NCBI GenBank assembly: GCA_910584715.1 | Contig: CAJUAN010000004.1 | Location: 1-64,000, forward strand | Origin: an uncultured Oscillospiraceae bacterium | GTDB lineage: Bacteria > Bacillota > Clostridia > Oscillospirales > Ruminococcaceae | Direction of reading: 5' to 3' | DNA length: 64,000 nucleotides | Part shown: positions 51,579 through 59,197 of the stretch, piece by piece | How positions within the stretch are numbered: position 1 is the first letter of the stretch | How the letters are laid out: each line of letters begins with the position of its first letter | The notes under the pieces: model-generated | What the model saw: only the letters and a program-made list of their open reading frames with translations | Told to the model about the DNA's origin: nothing | Database searches by the model: none | Program-made: the position numbers and the translations under genes

Positions 51579-52184
51579 TTAAAGATTAGCCGCCATTTTT
51601 TTCAGGGACAGCCTTATAAGCTCCTCAACGGACAGAGACGGGTCGAGCCCCGCAACAGCCGAAGCCGCTTCCGTCTGGGAGTACCCCAGTACCACGAGTG
51701 CGGCTATCGCTTCGGAGGTATTGCTGCCCTTGGCGACGGCGGCAAAGTCCATATCCGCAGCTCCTGCCGTGGAAAGCTGTTCTTTAGTGATCTTGTCTTT
51801 AAGCTCCAGAACCACCCGCTGGGCAAGCTTGGGACCCACTCCCTTTGTTTTGGTGAAAGCCTTGTAGTCACCTGTGGCTACCGTAAGAGCAAATCTTTCG
51901 GGTGTCGTGTCGGACAAAATGGCAAGTCCCGCTTTCGGGCCCACTCCGGAAACGGAGATGAGCATTTTGAAGCAGTTAAGCTCCTGCTCGTCAGCAAAGC
52001 CGAACAGCTCGATGTTGTCCTCTCGGACGTGCAGATATGTGTAGAGCATGGCTTCCTCGCCTGTCCTGCCGATACGGGACAGGGTTGAAAGCGTGGTGCG
52101 GCAGGCATAGCCTACTCCTCCGCAGTCGATGACGGCGACGTCCGTACCCTTATGTATAATTTTCCCTTTTACGCTGTATATCAT
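51579..52184 (-). CDS. ruvA: Holliday junction DNA-binding protein RuvA
   Basis: The 201-residue protein has an N-terminal OB fold (MIYSVKGKIIHKG), two helix-hairpin-helix motifs (SVSGVGPKAGLAIL; TKGVGPKLAQRVVLEL) and C-terminal domain III that contacts RuvB (ALVVLGYSQTEAASAV). RBS AAGGAG. Confidence 0.96.
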   Translation of the reverse strand: MIYSVKGKIIHKGTDVAVIDCGGVGYACRTTLSTLSRIGRTGEEAMLYTYLHVREDNIELFGFADEQELNCFKMLISVSGVGPKAGLAILSDTTPERFALTVATGDYKAFTKTKGVGPKLAQRVVLELKDKITKEQLSTAGAADMDFAAVAKGSNTSEAIAALVVLGYSQTEAASAVAGLDPSLSVEELIRLSLKKMAANL

Positions 52185-52242
52185 AAAAAATCTCCTTGTA
52201 TACGCAGTTTGTTAGTTAGTACTCTTCCAACCGTCAGGATAG

Positions 52243-52749
52243 TTATAGCTTTCCCTCTCTGACGTTCAGTCTGCCTCCCGAGTGTCCGTGGCAAATGGCG
52301 ATTGCAAGAGCGTCGGCCGTATCGTCCGGCTTGGGGACTTCCGCAAGTCCCAGTATTTTCCGCGTCATCTCCATGACCTGGGGCTTTTCGGCACGTCCGT
52401 ACCCTACCACCGACTGCTTTACCTGCAAGGGGGTGTACTCGAAAATGGGCACTCCCGCGTTTACCGCCGCCAGAAGCGTTACTCCCCGCGCCTGGGCAAC
52501 GTCTATGCCTGTCTTCTGGTTAGTGTTGAAGAACAGCTTTTCTATCGCCATAGCGTCGGGGCGGAACGTAGTCAGCACCGTGTTCATGTCGTCGTATATG
52601 GTTTTCAGCCGCAGGGTAAAGTCCGTGCCCGCCTGAGTGGTTATCGCTCCGAAGTGCAGGGGTACGAAGCCGTAGCCGTCGTATTCCACAACGCCGAAGC
52701 CAACTATCGCGTAGCCCGGGTCTATACCGAGTATCCTTGTTTTTCCCAA
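52243..52749 (-). CDS. ruvC: Crossover junction endonuclease RuvC
   Basis: The 168-residue resolvase has the first catalytic Asp in ILGIDPG (Asp10), the Glu in AIEKLFFNTNQKTG and C-terminal acidic residues in KPDDTADALAIAICH. The start is TTG 52749, the only start codon before the conserved core. A strong AAAGGAGG lies far upstream, separated by a perfect 9-bp hairpin (see 52756-52777), an arrangement that would bring SD and start together. Confidence 0.95.
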   Translation of the reverse strand: MGKTRILGIDPGYAIVGFGVVEYDGYGFVPLHFGAITTQAGTDFTLRLKTIYDDMNTVLTTFRPDAMAIEKLFFNTNQKTGIDVAQARGVTLLAAVNAGVPIFEYTPLQVKQSVVGYGRAEKPQVMEMTRKILGLAEVPKPDDTADALAIAICHGHSGGRLNVREGKL

Positions 52750-52755
52750 TTTTGA

Positions 52756-52786
52756 CCGCGTTCTCCGGTGAGAACGCGACCTCCTT
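52756..52786 (-). promoter_or_regulatory. Shine-Dalgarno and intervening hairpin of ruvC
   Basis: On the minus strand the order is AAAGGAGG-T-CGCGTTCTC-ACCG-GAGAACGCG-GTCAAAA-TTG. The 22-nt hairpin fills the gap; removing it leaves 8 nt between SD and start, an ideal spacing. Folding would therefore activate rather than block initiation. Confidence 0.7.
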
Positions 52787-52847
52787 TCATGCCGTTCGGT
52801 ACGACAATTAACGTTGTACGCACAGCTTTCATCATAGATAACAATTA

Positions 52848-52876
52848 ATTATACCATATAATTGAAGATTCTGCAA
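52848..52876 (-). promoter_or_regulatory. Sigma-A promoter of ruvC
   Basis: On the minus strand TTGCAG (52871-52876), a 17-bp spacer and TATAAT (52848-52853). It is divergent from the pheA promoter. No clear GAACN4GTTC LexA box was found nearby. Confidence 0.7.
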
Positions 52877-52893
52877 TATTTTTTTTGAACTTA

Positions 52894-52922
52894 TTGTAAT
52901 TTTAAGGTTAATATTGTATAAT
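52894..52922 (+). promoter_or_regulatory. Sigma-A promoter of pheA
   Basis: TTGTAA (52894-52899), a 17-bp spacer and TATAAT (52917-52922). The leader is only about 28 nt, too short for a T-box or attenuator. Confidence 0.7.
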
Positions 52923-52956
52923 TACAGTATATTTATTTTATCGGAGGACGTTTCAC

Positions 52957-54075
52957 ATGGATCTGAATGAACTGAGAAATCAAATTGACAGTATAGACAG
53001 CGACATTCTTGAGCTGTTTGCAAAGAGAATGGAGGTCTGCCGCAAAGTCGCGGAGTATAAAAAGGTCAACGATCTTCCCGTAATGCAGGGAGGCCGTGAA
53101 AAGCAGATAATAGAGCGGGTCAGAGCCAACTCTCCCGAAGACCTGCGGGACGGTGCGGCTATGCTTTTTCAGAATATAATGGACATCAGCAAATGCCTGC
53201 AAAGCGCGGAGATAGAGCGTGACCGCGGTCATTTTTCGCCCAAGCCTTTCAAACCCGAAGCTGCGGCGAAAATAGCCTGTCAGGGGACGGCGGGTGCATA
53301 CTCCGAGGCCGCCTGTAAAAAGCTTTTCGGCAACAAGCCCGCTGTTTTTTATCACGAGTTTGAGGACGTTTTCAATGCCGTGGAAAGCGGAGAGGCGGAT
53401 TACGGAATACTTCCTCTGGAAAATTCAACCATAGGAACTATTTCCGAGACCTACAGCCTTATGTCAAGACACAGTTTCAATATCTGCTCGTTGGTGCGGG
53501 TTGAGATAACCCATTGTCTTGCCGCCGCGGAGTGCGCGTCCCTCGAAAGCGTGAAGAGGGTCTACTCAAAGGCGGAGGCACTTTCACAGTGCTCCGAGTA
53601 TATCAAAGCTCACGGACTTGTCCGCCGTGAATATGCCAACACCGCCCTTTCCGCGGAATATGTTCTTGAAAAGAACGATCCCGAGGCGGCGTGCATTTGT
53701 TCGAGATCCTGTGCGGAGCTATACGGTCTGAAGATACTGAACGACCGCATTGCCGACGCTTACCCCAACTATACGCGGTTCATCTGCTTTTCCAGGGACT
53801 ATGTGGCTCCAGAGGACGCTGATACCATAAGCGTTTGTATGACCGTTCCCAACACGCCCGGCTCGCTGTACCGAATGCTGACAAAATTTTCTATTGCGGG
53901 GCTTAATCTTACCAAGATAGAAAATAAAAACATTGCGGGAAGCGACTTTGAGGTACTGTTCTACCTTGACTTCAAGGGTAGCTGCGCTGACGAAAAGGTA
54001 GTGTCTCTGCTTCACGATTTTGAAAATGAAATGACGTTTTTCCGTTTTCTGGGAAGCTTTAAAGAGGTACTTTAA
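52957..54075 (+). CDS. pheA: Bifunctional chorismate mutase/prephenate dehydratase
   Basis: The 372-residue enzyme converts chorismate to phenylpyruvate. The chorismate mutase (AroQ) domain covers residues 1-85 (LNELRNQIDSIDSDILELFA, REKQIIERV). The prephenate dehydratase domain (about 105-285) has CQGTAGAYSEAA, GILPLENSTIGTI and the TRF catalytic motif in NYTRFICFSRD. The C-terminal ACT domain has VPNTPGSLYRMLTKFSIAGL and KIENKNIAGSDFEVLFYLDF, the Phe feedback site. RBS CGGAGG. ispD and ispF follow in the same direction. Confidence 0.95.
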   Translation: MDLNELRNQIDSIDSDILELFAKRMEVCRKVAEYKKVNDLPVMQGGREKQIIERVRANSPEDLRDGAAMLFQNIMDISKCLQSAEIERDRGHFSPKPFKPEAAAKIACQGTAGAYSEAACKKLFGNKPAVFYHEFEDVFNAVESGEADYGILPLENSTIGTISETYSLMSRHSFNICSLVRVEITHCLAAAECASLESVKRVYSKAEALSQCSEYIKAHGLVRREYANTALSAEYVLEKNDPEAACICSRSCAELYGLKILNDRIADAYPNYTRFICFSRDYVAPEDADTISVCMTVPNTPGSLYRMLTKFSIAGLNLTKIENKNIAGSDFEVLFYLDFKGSCADEKVVSLLHDFENEMTFFRFLGSFKEVL

Positions 54076-54095
54076 CGCGGAAAGGGAGTGAAGAG

Positions 54096-54785
54096 GTGAA
54101 CGAGATAACCGTATCGGCCATAATCGCCTGCGGCGGAAGTTCTGCCCGCATGAACGGCGTAAACAAGCAGCTTTTGAAACTTGACGGCATACCGGTGTGC
54201 ATCCGTTCCATGCTTGCTTTTGAGGGGATAGAGCAGGTGTCGGAGATAATCGTTTCCGCGCGGGAGCAGGATATTCCGACAATAAAACAGCTTGCGGAGG
54301 ATTATAAAATCACAAAATTCAAGTGTGCCGTAAAGGGCGGCGGGACGCGCCAGCAGTCAGTTTTCGCGGCTTTTATGCAGACGGATAAGTCCACGCGGTT
54401 TATTGCAGTGCATGACGGAGCCCGTCCGCTTGTAGACTCGGAACATATTAAAAAGTGTATTAAGGACGCGTCTGTGTTCGGCGGGGCTGTACTGGGGGTA
54501 CCGGTCAAGGATACGGTAAAGCTTGTTGACGGCGGAATGATAGCCGACACTCTCGACCGCAGAAAGCTTTACAGTATTCAGACACCGCAGATATTCCGCA
54601 GGGACGTTTACGTCAAGGGGATAAATTTTGCGCGTGACAACGAGCTGGATTTCACCGATGATTGTCAGCTTGCGGAAGCCGTAGGCGCAAAAATCAATTT
54701 GACTCTTTCCGATTACAGGAACATAAAAATAACCACTCCGGAGGACTTAGCTGTCGCGGAGGTTTTATTAAGAAATATTAGATGA
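54096..54785 (+). CDS. ispD: 2-C-methyl-D-erythritol 4-phosphate cytidylyltransferase IspD
   Basis: The 229-residue MEP-pathway enzyme uses CTP. The signature is ACGGSSARMNGVNKQLLKL; FIAVHDGARPLV and a C-terminal NIKITTPEDLAVAE are conserved. The start is GTG, with AAGGGAG 7 bp upstream. It lies 34 bp before ispF, a usual pairing. Confidence 0.94.
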   Translation: MNEITVSAIIACGGSSARMNGVNKQLLKLDGIPVCIRSMLAFEGIEQVSEIIVSAREQDIPTIKQLAEDYKITKFKCAVKGGGTRQQSVFAAFMQTDKSTRFIAVHDGARPLVDSEHIKKCIKDASVFGGAVLGVPVKDTVKLVDGGMIADTLDRRKLYSIQTPQIFRRDVYVKGINFARDNELDFTDDCQLAEAVGAKINLTLSDYRNIKITTPEDLAVAEVLLRNIR

Positions 54786-54818
54786 GTTATATGATATTAA
54801 TGTGGAGGATCATTAATT

Positions 54819-55295
54819 ATGGTACGCATAGGTCACGGCTACGATGTTCACAGGCTTGCGGAGGGGCGAAAGCTTATCCTCGGGGGCGTTGAAATACCGT
54901 ATGAAAAGGGTTTGCAGGGACATTCAGATGCGGACGTGCTTGTTCACGCAATAATGGATTCTATGTTGGGAGCGCTGGCTCTCGGTGATATCGGAAAGCA
55001 TTTTCCCGACAATGATCCCGAATACGAGGGCGCGGACAGCATCTTGCTGTTGAAAAACATGTCGGAAATTATTGAAAAAAATGGTTTTGGCGTGGGGAAT
55101 ATTGACAGTACGGTCATTTGCCAGTCACCGAAGCTTGCTTCCTACATTGAAAAAATGAGGAAAAATATTGCCGCCGCAGTCGGGTGTGAAATATCCTGTG
55201 TAAGTGTAAAGGCTACCACCGAGGAACGCCTGGGATTTACCGGAACAGGCGAGGGTATAGCCGCTCACGCTGTCTGCATACTGGAGGCAAGATAA
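54819..55295 (+). CDS. ispF: 2-C-methyl-D-erythritol 2,4-cyclodiphosphate synthase IspF
   Basis: The 158-residue trimeric enzyme starts RIGHGYDVHRLAEGRKLILG. It has HSDADVLVHAIMDSMLGA (zinc and substrate binding), GDIGKHFPDND and the C-terminal TTEERLGFTGTGEGIAAHAV. RBS GGAGG. Confidence 0.96.
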   Translation: MVRIGHGYDVHRLAEGRKLILGGVEIPYEKGLQGHSDADVLVHAIMDSMLGALALGDIGKHFPDNDPEYEGADSILLLKNMSEIIEKNGFGVGNIDSTVICQSPKLASYIEKMRKNIAAAVGCEISCVSVKATTEERLGFTGTGEGIAAHAVCILEAR

Positions 55296-55515
55296 GAAGC
55301 AGGAGGCAAAATGCTGTTGTGCGCAGGGCATTTCTGTGCGGCGGCAGATACCTTTCACCCATTGAAAGAAGTATGCATACTATATTGCAGGGGCAGAAAC
55401 TGCTCATACTGTTTTCACCTTGGAAAGAAAACTGTATTGAAGCGGGTTTCCCTCCTGCATTTTTTCTTTTCCGAAAAAAGTTTTCCGACAAACGGAGAGG
55501 ACAGGTAAATTATCT

Positions 55516-55734
55516 ATGAAAAAATATATTATCTCTTTTGTTTCGGTTACAACCGCAATGAAAGCAAAGGCTGCTCTGCGCGGCTGCGAGCTTTACGCGG
55601 AGGTAGCGCGTACCCCGCGGAATCTTGCTTCGGGCTGCGGCTACAGCGTTACTGTTGCGGGAGATATCGGGACGGCTCTTGCTTGTCTTGAAAGAAACGG
55701 AATTAAATACAAGGCTGTTACGGAAACCGGATAA
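55516..55734 (+). CDS. DUF3343 protein (putative Se/S carrier-like)
   Basis: This is a 72-residue protein of the DUF3343 family. It starts KYIISFVSVTTAMKAKAAL and has Cys24 and the ARTPRNLASGCGYSV motif containing Cys41. The family accompanies selenium or sulfur-trafficking genes. Directly downstream is a class V aminotransferase of the cysteine-desulfurase/selenocysteine-lyase type, so a Se/S transfer pair is likely. RBS GGAGAGG. Confidence 0.85.
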   Translation: MKKYIISFVSVTTAMKAKAALRGCELYAEVARTPRNLASGCGYSVTVAGDIGTALACLERNGIKYKAVTETG

Positions 55735-55804
55735 AATCATTTTACAGTAAAAAGCGTATAAAAATAAAAAATCATACCTTCGGAATGTGGAGGCTTTTAA
55801 CGCA

Positions 55805-56941
55805 ATGATAAATTTTGACAATTCCGCAACCTCGTTCCCGAAGCCCGAAGCCGTTAAAAAAGCCGTGTTTGAAGCTATGAACTGTTACGGCGGAAATCCG
55901 GGAAGAAGCGGTCACAGAATTTCTATTGAAACTGCCGAAGCCGTTTATTCCGCAAGGACCGCCGCCGCGGATTTTTTCGGCGCAGAGCCGGATAACGTGG
56001 TCTTTACGCTGAACTGCACCCACGCTTTGAACACGGCGATAAAGGGTACGGCTTCCGAGGGCTGCCATATAATTATTTCCTCCCTTGAACACAACTCTGT
56101 TCTGCGCCCCGTTTACGCTCTTTCAAAGGGCACGTGCAGCTACAGTGTAGCACAGGTAAGTCACAGCGACAGCGAGACTCTTGAGAATTTCAGCAGGCTC
56201 ATTACACCCCATACAAGAATAATAGCCTGTACCCTCGGCAGCAATGTCACGGGGCAGATATTGCCGTTCACGGGTATTGCGGAGCTATGCAAAAAGCACG
56301 GCATCTGCTTTATTGCAGACGGAGCGCAGGCTTGTGGAGTAATACCTGTAAGCCTTGCGGACGGAATAAATATTCTCTGTGCTGCGGGACATAAATCGCT
56401 TTACGGTCCAAGCGGAACGGGGCTGCTTGTCACCGACGGAAAGTATAAGATAAAACCTCTTATGGAGGGCGGTACGGGAAGCGCGTCCATGGAAAAGGAT
56501 CAGCCTGATTTTCTGCCGGACAGTCTTGAATCGGGAACTATAAACACTGCCGGAGCCATAGGCCTCGGCGCGGGAATAGGATTTGTAAGAAAGCTCGGCA
56601 TGGACAGAATTTACAGCCATGAAAGCAAATTATGCCGCATATTTGTAAACGAGACAAAAAATATCGGCAGAGTTACAGTTTACCGCGACGACAGGGTAAA
56701 AAGTTATCTTCCTGTCGTATCATTTAATATTGATGGACTTTCAGCAAACGAAACGGCTGCTAAACTTAGCGATATGGGTTTTGCTCTCAGGGGAGGACTT
56801 CACTGCTCCGGGCTTGCCCATACGTCTCTCGGAACTGTTCCCGACGGAACGGTAAGGTTTTCTCCGTCGGTGTTCAATACCGAAAAGGAAGTGCACGCGC
56901 TTGTTTCCGCTGTAAAAAGTATTGCGGAGTCAGCCGTATAA
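55805..56941 (+). CDS. Class V aminotransferase, cysteine desulfurase/selenocysteine lyase-like
   Basis: The 378-residue PLP enzyme starts INFDNSATSFPKPEAVKKAV. It has GNPGRSGHRIS, FTLNCTHALNTAIKG, CFIADGAQACGVIP (PLP Asp), AAGHKSLYGPSGTGLL (Schiff-base Lys) and RGGLHCSGLAHTSLG (active-site Cys region). It mobilises S or Se from Cys or Sec, probably handing it to the DUF3343 protein encoded upstream. ATG 55805 with GGAGG 11 bp before; GTG 55787 overlaps the SD and is less likely. Confidence 0.88.
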   Translation: MINFDNSATSFPKPEAVKKAVFEAMNCYGGNPGRSGHRISIETAEAVYSARTAAADFFGAEPDNVVFTLNCTHALNTAIKGTASEGCHIIISSLEHNSVLRPVYALSKGTCSYSVAQVSHSDSETLENFSRLITPHTRIIACTLGSNVTGQILPFTGIAELCKKHGICFIADGAQACGVIPVSLADGINILCAAGHKSLYGPSGTGLLVTDGKYKIKPLMEGGTGSASMEKDQPDFLPDSLESGTINTAGAIGLGAGIGFVRKLGMDRIYSHESKLCRIFVNETKNIGRVTVYRDDRVKSYLPVVSFNIDGLSANETAAKLSDMGFALRGGLHCSGLAHTSLGTVPDGTVRFSPSVFNTEKEVHALVSAVKSIAESAV

Positions 56942-57013
56942 AAAGACATAAAATAATTTAAACGCCGTGCCTTGCATTCTGAGCAGATTGCAGGGTACGG
57001 CAGAATACTACAG

Positions 57014-57039
57014 AAAAAGGAGCGTCTGAGCTCCTTTTT
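57014..57039 (+). terminator. Terminator upstream of the spoIIIA operon
   Basis: AAAAAGGAGC pairs with GAGCTCCTTTTT around GTCT. A further dyad, GCCGTGCC...GGTACGGC, lies at about 56963-57000. Confidence 0.85.
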
Positions 57040-57105
57040 ATTTGTTCTAAACTTGTCCGGCGGCGCATAGGATTAAACATATCGGATATAAGGAGATGCC
57101 GGGAC

Positions 57106-58029
57106 GTGAAAAACAGGGAATTTCTGCATTACTTTTCAGGGGCTGCGGGAAATGCCGTTTCAAGGCTTTCGGACGCTCAGCTTGATGATATCACGGAAAT
57201 ACGGTTCAGAGTAAGCCGTCCGGCGGCGGTGTGCACGTACTGCGAGCGCCTTGCAGCTTCAAGAATACTTTATATAACGCAGGACGGACAGCTTACCTAT
57301 AATCCCGCGTCGGCGGTAACTGTAACCGAACAGGACGTTCGGCGCACCTTTGAGGCTGTATGCCAGTACTCGGTGCACAGCTTCCAGAGGGAGATAACCC
57401 AAGGCTTTATAACAGTCAAGGGAGGACACAGGGTCGGATTCTGCGGGACTCCAGTGATACACAACGGTACTGTAGAAAATATAAAAAACATAAATTCGAT
57501 AAGCTTCCGTATCGCAAGGGAACTGACAGGCTGTTCCGAAAAGCTTTTTGAAAGCTGCTTTTCGGACGGACCTTGCAGTCTTCTTATTGCAGGTATACCA
57601 TCAAGCGGCAAGACTACAGTTCTGCGCGATCTTACAAGGCTTCTCGGGGGACGCTTCAAGGTTTCGGCTATCGATGAAAGAGGTGAGCTTGCCGCCTCAT
57701 GGAACGGTATCCCGCAGAACGATATAGGTCTTAACACGGACGTTTTCGACGGTTACGGCAAGGCTGAGGGGATATCCGCGGCGGTTAGGGTGATGTCCCC
57801 GCAGATAATAGTATGCGATGAAATAGGTTCAAGGGAGGACTTTTCCGCTATACGCGAAGCGGCTCTGAGCGGGGTTTGTACCGTTGCGGCGGCTCACGCG
57901 GCGGATATGTCCGACCTGCTGAGAAAATTTCCCAAAGAAAATTTAAGTATATTTGACAGGATCGCTTTTTTGCCTGAGCCGGGAAAAATATCATCAGTAC
58001 TGAAAAGGAGCGGTGATGAATATGTTTAG
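57106..58029 (+). CDS. spoIIIAA: Stage III sporulation protein AA
   Basis: This 307-residue secretion-type ATPase is predicted to power the mother-cell side of the SpoIIIA-SpoIIQ channel. It has Walker A IAGIPSSGKTTVLRDL, IDERGELAAS, Walker B IIVCDEIGS and GVCTVAAAHAADMSDL. The start is GTG. It is the first gene of spoIIIAA-AH; in Bacillus the operon is transcribed by sigma-E, but no confident -35/-10 was identified here. It overlaps the next gene. Confidence 0.95.
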   Translation: MKNREFLHYFSGAAGNAVSRLSDAQLDDITEIRFRVSRPAAVCTYCERLAASRILYITQDGQLTYNPASAVTVTEQDVRRTFEAVCQYSVHSFQREITQGFITVKGGHRVGFCGTPVIHNGTVENIKNINSISFRIARELTGCSEKLFESCFSDGPCSLLIAGIPSSGKTTVLRDLTRLLGGRFKVSAIDERGELAASWNGIPQNDIGLNTDVFDGYGKAEGISAAVRVMSPQIIVCDEIGSREDFSAIREAALSGVCTVAAAHAADMSDLLRKFPKENLSIFDRIAFLPEPGKISSVLKRSGDEYV

Positions 58030-58534
58030 CGTACTTAAAATATCCGGTCTTATAGTAATAATCGCGGCTTCGACGCTTGCGGGAAATTATTTTTCCTATA
58101 TGCTGAAGTGCAGACTTGCAAGCCTGAAGAAAATGAACTATATGATAGACGAGATAATAATGATGATACGGTTCAGGTCTCCTACGGTATACGAGATAGC
58201 GGAAAGTCTGGCGAAGTCGGAGCGTTTCAACGGCTTCGGTTTTCTGGATTTGGTATCCCCGGCTGGGGACGAGCCGTTTCAGCAAAGCTGGTGCAGGGTG
58301 GTTTCGGAAAACGTTCCGCAGGGATTAACGTCAGGCGACGCAGAACTGCTTTCAGACATCGGCAGGAAGCTCGGCACAAGCGACTCGGAAAGTCAGATAA
58401 ACACGCTGCGGCTCCAGCAGACGGAGCTTTTGTCGGCAATTTCGGCTGCGGAAACGGATTGTACAAAAAAAGCAAAGCTGTACCGTTCAATGGGAGCTCT
58501 TGCAGGAGCGTTTATATCAATAATGCTTATCTGA
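58016..58534 (+). CDS. spoIIIAB: Stage III sporulation protein AB
   Basis: The 172-residue protein has an N-terminal membrane helix (LKISGLIVIIAASTLAGNYF), a GspF-like helical domain (MNYMIDEIIMMIRFRSPTVYEI) and a C-terminal hydrophobic end (GALAGAFISIMLI). ATG 58016 has AAGGAG 5 bp upstream; it overlaps spoIIIAA by 14 bp. Confidence 0.9.
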   Translation: MNMFSVLKISGLIVIIAASTLAGNYFSYMLKCRLASLKKMNYMIDEIIMMIRFRSPTVYEIAESLAKSERFNGFGFLDLVSPAGDEPFQQSWCRVVSENVPQGLTSGDAELLSDIGRKLGTSDSESQINTLRLQQTELLSAISAAETDCTKKAKLYRSMGALAGAFISIMLI

Positions 58535-58589
58535 ACCGTATTTTTATTTTCGATTTGCGGCGGTACGGAAAAGCGCGGGAGGTTAAATC

Positions 58590-58784
58590 GTGGAGCTTGA
58601 TCTGATATTTAAAATTGCGGGCGTGGGAATAATCGTGACCGTCCTGAACCTGCTGCTGAAAAAGTCCGACAGGGACGAATACGCTCTTATGGTAACTATA
58701 GCCGGACTTATAGTGGTACTGGCTATGATAATAAACGAGATCGCGGCATTATTTGACACGGTGAAGTCTGTATTCGGATTCTAA
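58590..58784 (+). CDS. spoIIIAC: Stage III sporulation protein AC
   Basis: This is a 64-residue two-helix membrane protein (IFKIAGVGIIVTVLNLLLKK; YALMVTIAGLIVVLAMI) matching SpoIIIAC in size and sequence. GTG start at 58590, with GGGAGG upstream. Confidence 0.93.
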   Translation: MELDLIFKIAGVGIIVTVLNLLLKKSDRDEYALMVTIAGLIVVLAMIINEIAALFDTVKSVFGF

Positions 58785-58800
58785 AAAGGCGGGACGTAGC

Positions 58801-59187
58801 ATGATAAATATAGTATCCGTTGCGGGGGTATGCATAATCGCCGCGGTTTTGTGCAAGCTGTTTGGATCGGCGGGAAGCGAATATTCGCTGTACATAAAGC
58901 TTGCCGCAGCGGCATCCCTTATGTCAGCCCTGATACTTTTTATATCTCCGGTAGCGGAAACGGTACGCAATATTTACGAACGAGCAGGGGCGGACGAGGA
59001 GTACCTTACCATACTTTTCAAGTCGCTGGGGATATGCTACATCACCCAGTTTGCCTGCGATATCTGCCGTGACAGCGGCGAAAGCGCTCTTGCCTCCCAG
59101 GCGGAGCTTGCGGGAAAGCTGTCCCTTCTGATCCTGGCTCTGCCGCTGTTCGATTCGCTTTCTGAAATTGTTTCGGGACTTATATGA
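58801..59187 (+). CDS. spoIIIAD: Stage III sporulation protein AD
   Basis: The 128-residue membrane protein has helices at INIVSVAGVCIIAAVLCKLF, LAAAASLMSALILFISPV and C-terminal SLLILALPLFDSLSEIV, with ICYITQFACDICRDSGESAL conserved. It lies 16 bp after spoIIIAC. Confidence 0.93.
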   Translation: MINIVSVAGVCIIAAVLCKLFGSAGSEYSLYIKLAAAASLMSALILFISPVAETVRNIYERAGADEEYLTILFKSLGICYITQFACDICRDSGESALASQAELAGKLSLLILALPLFDSLSEIVSGLI

Positions 59188-59197
59188 GGACGTGCAT

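Noticed and set aside
52750..52860. LexA (SOS) box controlling ruvC
   Set aside because: No GAACN4GTTC or close variant with good symmetry was found; the GTAC...GTAC sequence near 52799-52819 is only a partial dyad.
55311..55508. 65-codon ORF after ispF with AGGAGG 4-5 bp upstream of its ATG
   Set aside because: The predicted peptide has no recognisable family and ends in a low-complexity F/K stretch. The apparent SD may be incidental. Kept out for lack of support, though a short translated peptide cannot be excluded.
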